Positions 31,601-32,500 of a DNA stretch of 32,500 nucleotides are shown one piece after another. This DNA is from Trachelipus rathkii (taxonomy: Eukaryota; Arthropoda; Malacostraca; Isopoda; Trachelipodidae): contig JABUQX010061535.1 in assembly GCA_015478945.1 (NCBI GenBank), positions 1-32,500 on the forward strand, in the 5' to 3' direction. A program made the position numbers and the translations under genes. Numbering within the stretch: the stretch's first letter is position 1; each line of letters starts with the position of its first letter. A model generated the notes under the pieces. The model worked only from the letters and a program-made list of their open reading frames with translations. It did no database searches and was not told the origin of the DNA.

Positions 31601-32500
31601 CTAAACTTAAGTTCAAACTTAAATATAAACTTAAGCTAAAACTTAAATTTAAACTTAAGTTTAAACTTAAACTAACTTAAACTTAAGTTTAAACTTAAAC
31701 TAACTTAAGTTTAAACTTAAACTTAAGTTTGAACCTAAACGTAAGTTAAAACTTAAACTTAAGTTCAAACTTTAAATTAAGTTTAAACTAAACTTAAATT
31801 TAAACTTAAGTTTAAACTTAAACTTTAGTTTAAACCTATACTTAAGTTTAAACTTAAACTTAAGTTTCAACCTAAACTTAAGTTTAAACCTAAACTTAAA
31901 TTTCAACTTAAACTTAAGTTTAAACTTAAATATCAAAAGTTTAAAATTAAACTTAAGTTTACTCTTAAACTTAAGTTCAAACTTTAACTTAAGTTTAAGC
32001 TTAAAATTGTTTAAACTTAAATTTAAACTTAAGTTTAAAATTAAACTTTTGTTTAAACTTGAACTTAAACCTAAGTTTAAATTTGAACTTAAACTTAAGT
32101 TTAAACAAACTTAAACTTGGGTTTAAACTTAAACCTAAACTTTAGTTTAAACTTAAGGTTAAACCTATACCTGAACAAACTTATACTTATATTTAAACTT
32201 AAACTTAATTTTAAACTTAAAGTTTTGTTATAACTTAAACTTTAGTTTAAACTTAAACCAAAGTTTAAACTTAAACCTAAACTTAAAATTAAGTTTAAAT
32301 TTAAGCTTAAACATAAATTTAAATTTAAAAAAGTTTAAACCTAAACTTAAGTATAAAATTAAACTTAAGTTTAAACTTAAACTTAAAGTTAAATTTAAAC
32401 TTAAACTTAAGTTTAAACAAACTTAAGTTTAAACTTAAACTTAAGTTTAAACAAACTTAAGTTTAAACTTTAACTTAAGTTTAAACTCAAACTTAGGTTT
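28609..32500. repeat. AAGTTT hexamer satellite with strand switching, block 3 (runs off the window)
   Basis: Nearly 3.9 kb of AAGTTT and AAACTT hexamers with variants AGGTTT, AAATTT and ACGTTT. Runs of one strand last from one to about six hexamers, and larger domains favour one strand (AAACTT mainly from 29690 to 30060 and from 31470 to the end; AAGTTT mainly 29040-29680 and 30540-31140). The long frames on both strands at 30739-31210 are dipeptide translations. No unique DNA is seen. Confidence 0.93.

Overview
The window looks like repeat-dominated, AT-rich nuclear DNA from an animal, most likely an arthropod. The evidence is GT-AG introns with an A-rich insect-type start context, a decayed non-LTR reverse transcriptase, and several copies of an uncharacterised protein family that I know from high-copy loci in arthropod genomes. 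No bacterial operon, rRNA, tRNA or CRISPR array is visible. The species cannot be named from the sequence. Most long open frames are translations of tandem repeats and are not genes.

Layout. 1-5535: imperfect TA arrays separated by islands of complex DNA. One island (556-2597) is a minus-strand retrotransposon fossil whose RT motifs can still be read across several frames. Another (3755-5054) looks like a decayed element with related inverted ends. 5536-8300: AT-rich low-copy DNA holding the only plausible host gene, a plus-strand two- or three-exon model (5746-5886, 7117-7283, possibly 7566-7641) that encodes a CARD-like death-fold domain. 8357-10819: three different arrays: a CGCAC pentamer, a GGCTCC hexamer mosaic with two alternating spacer types, and a 32-bp satellite.

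10820-18360 is the most structured part. A cassette of about 3.2 kb occurs in tandem as copies A, B and C, with A truncated and C degraded. Each cassette has a minus-strand gene remnant of the same protein family and, between genes, an 11-bp GATC-type satellite of about 1 kb. That satellite is bracketed by imperfect inverted arms of roughly 80-120 bp whose outer edges read CACCCTGTA and TACAGGGTG. The A and B satellites match unit by unit, so they were copied with the cassette. The block is capped by the 32-bp satellite in opposite orientations (10188-10819 and 18365-19942).

20316-32500: an 11-bp TGGCCATCTCC minisatellite, then a 3-kb inverted array of the GATC satellite that keeps segments colinear with arrays A and B, then about 8 kb of an AAGTTT hexamer repeat that switches strand every few units. 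The hexamer field is interrupted by a 530-bp G-rich, C-poor island, a 520-bp unique insertion and a TA array.

The genes do not form a pathway. The picture is a repeat nursery in which a mobile-element-like gene and satellites were duplicated and inverted together, next to one candidate CARD gene.
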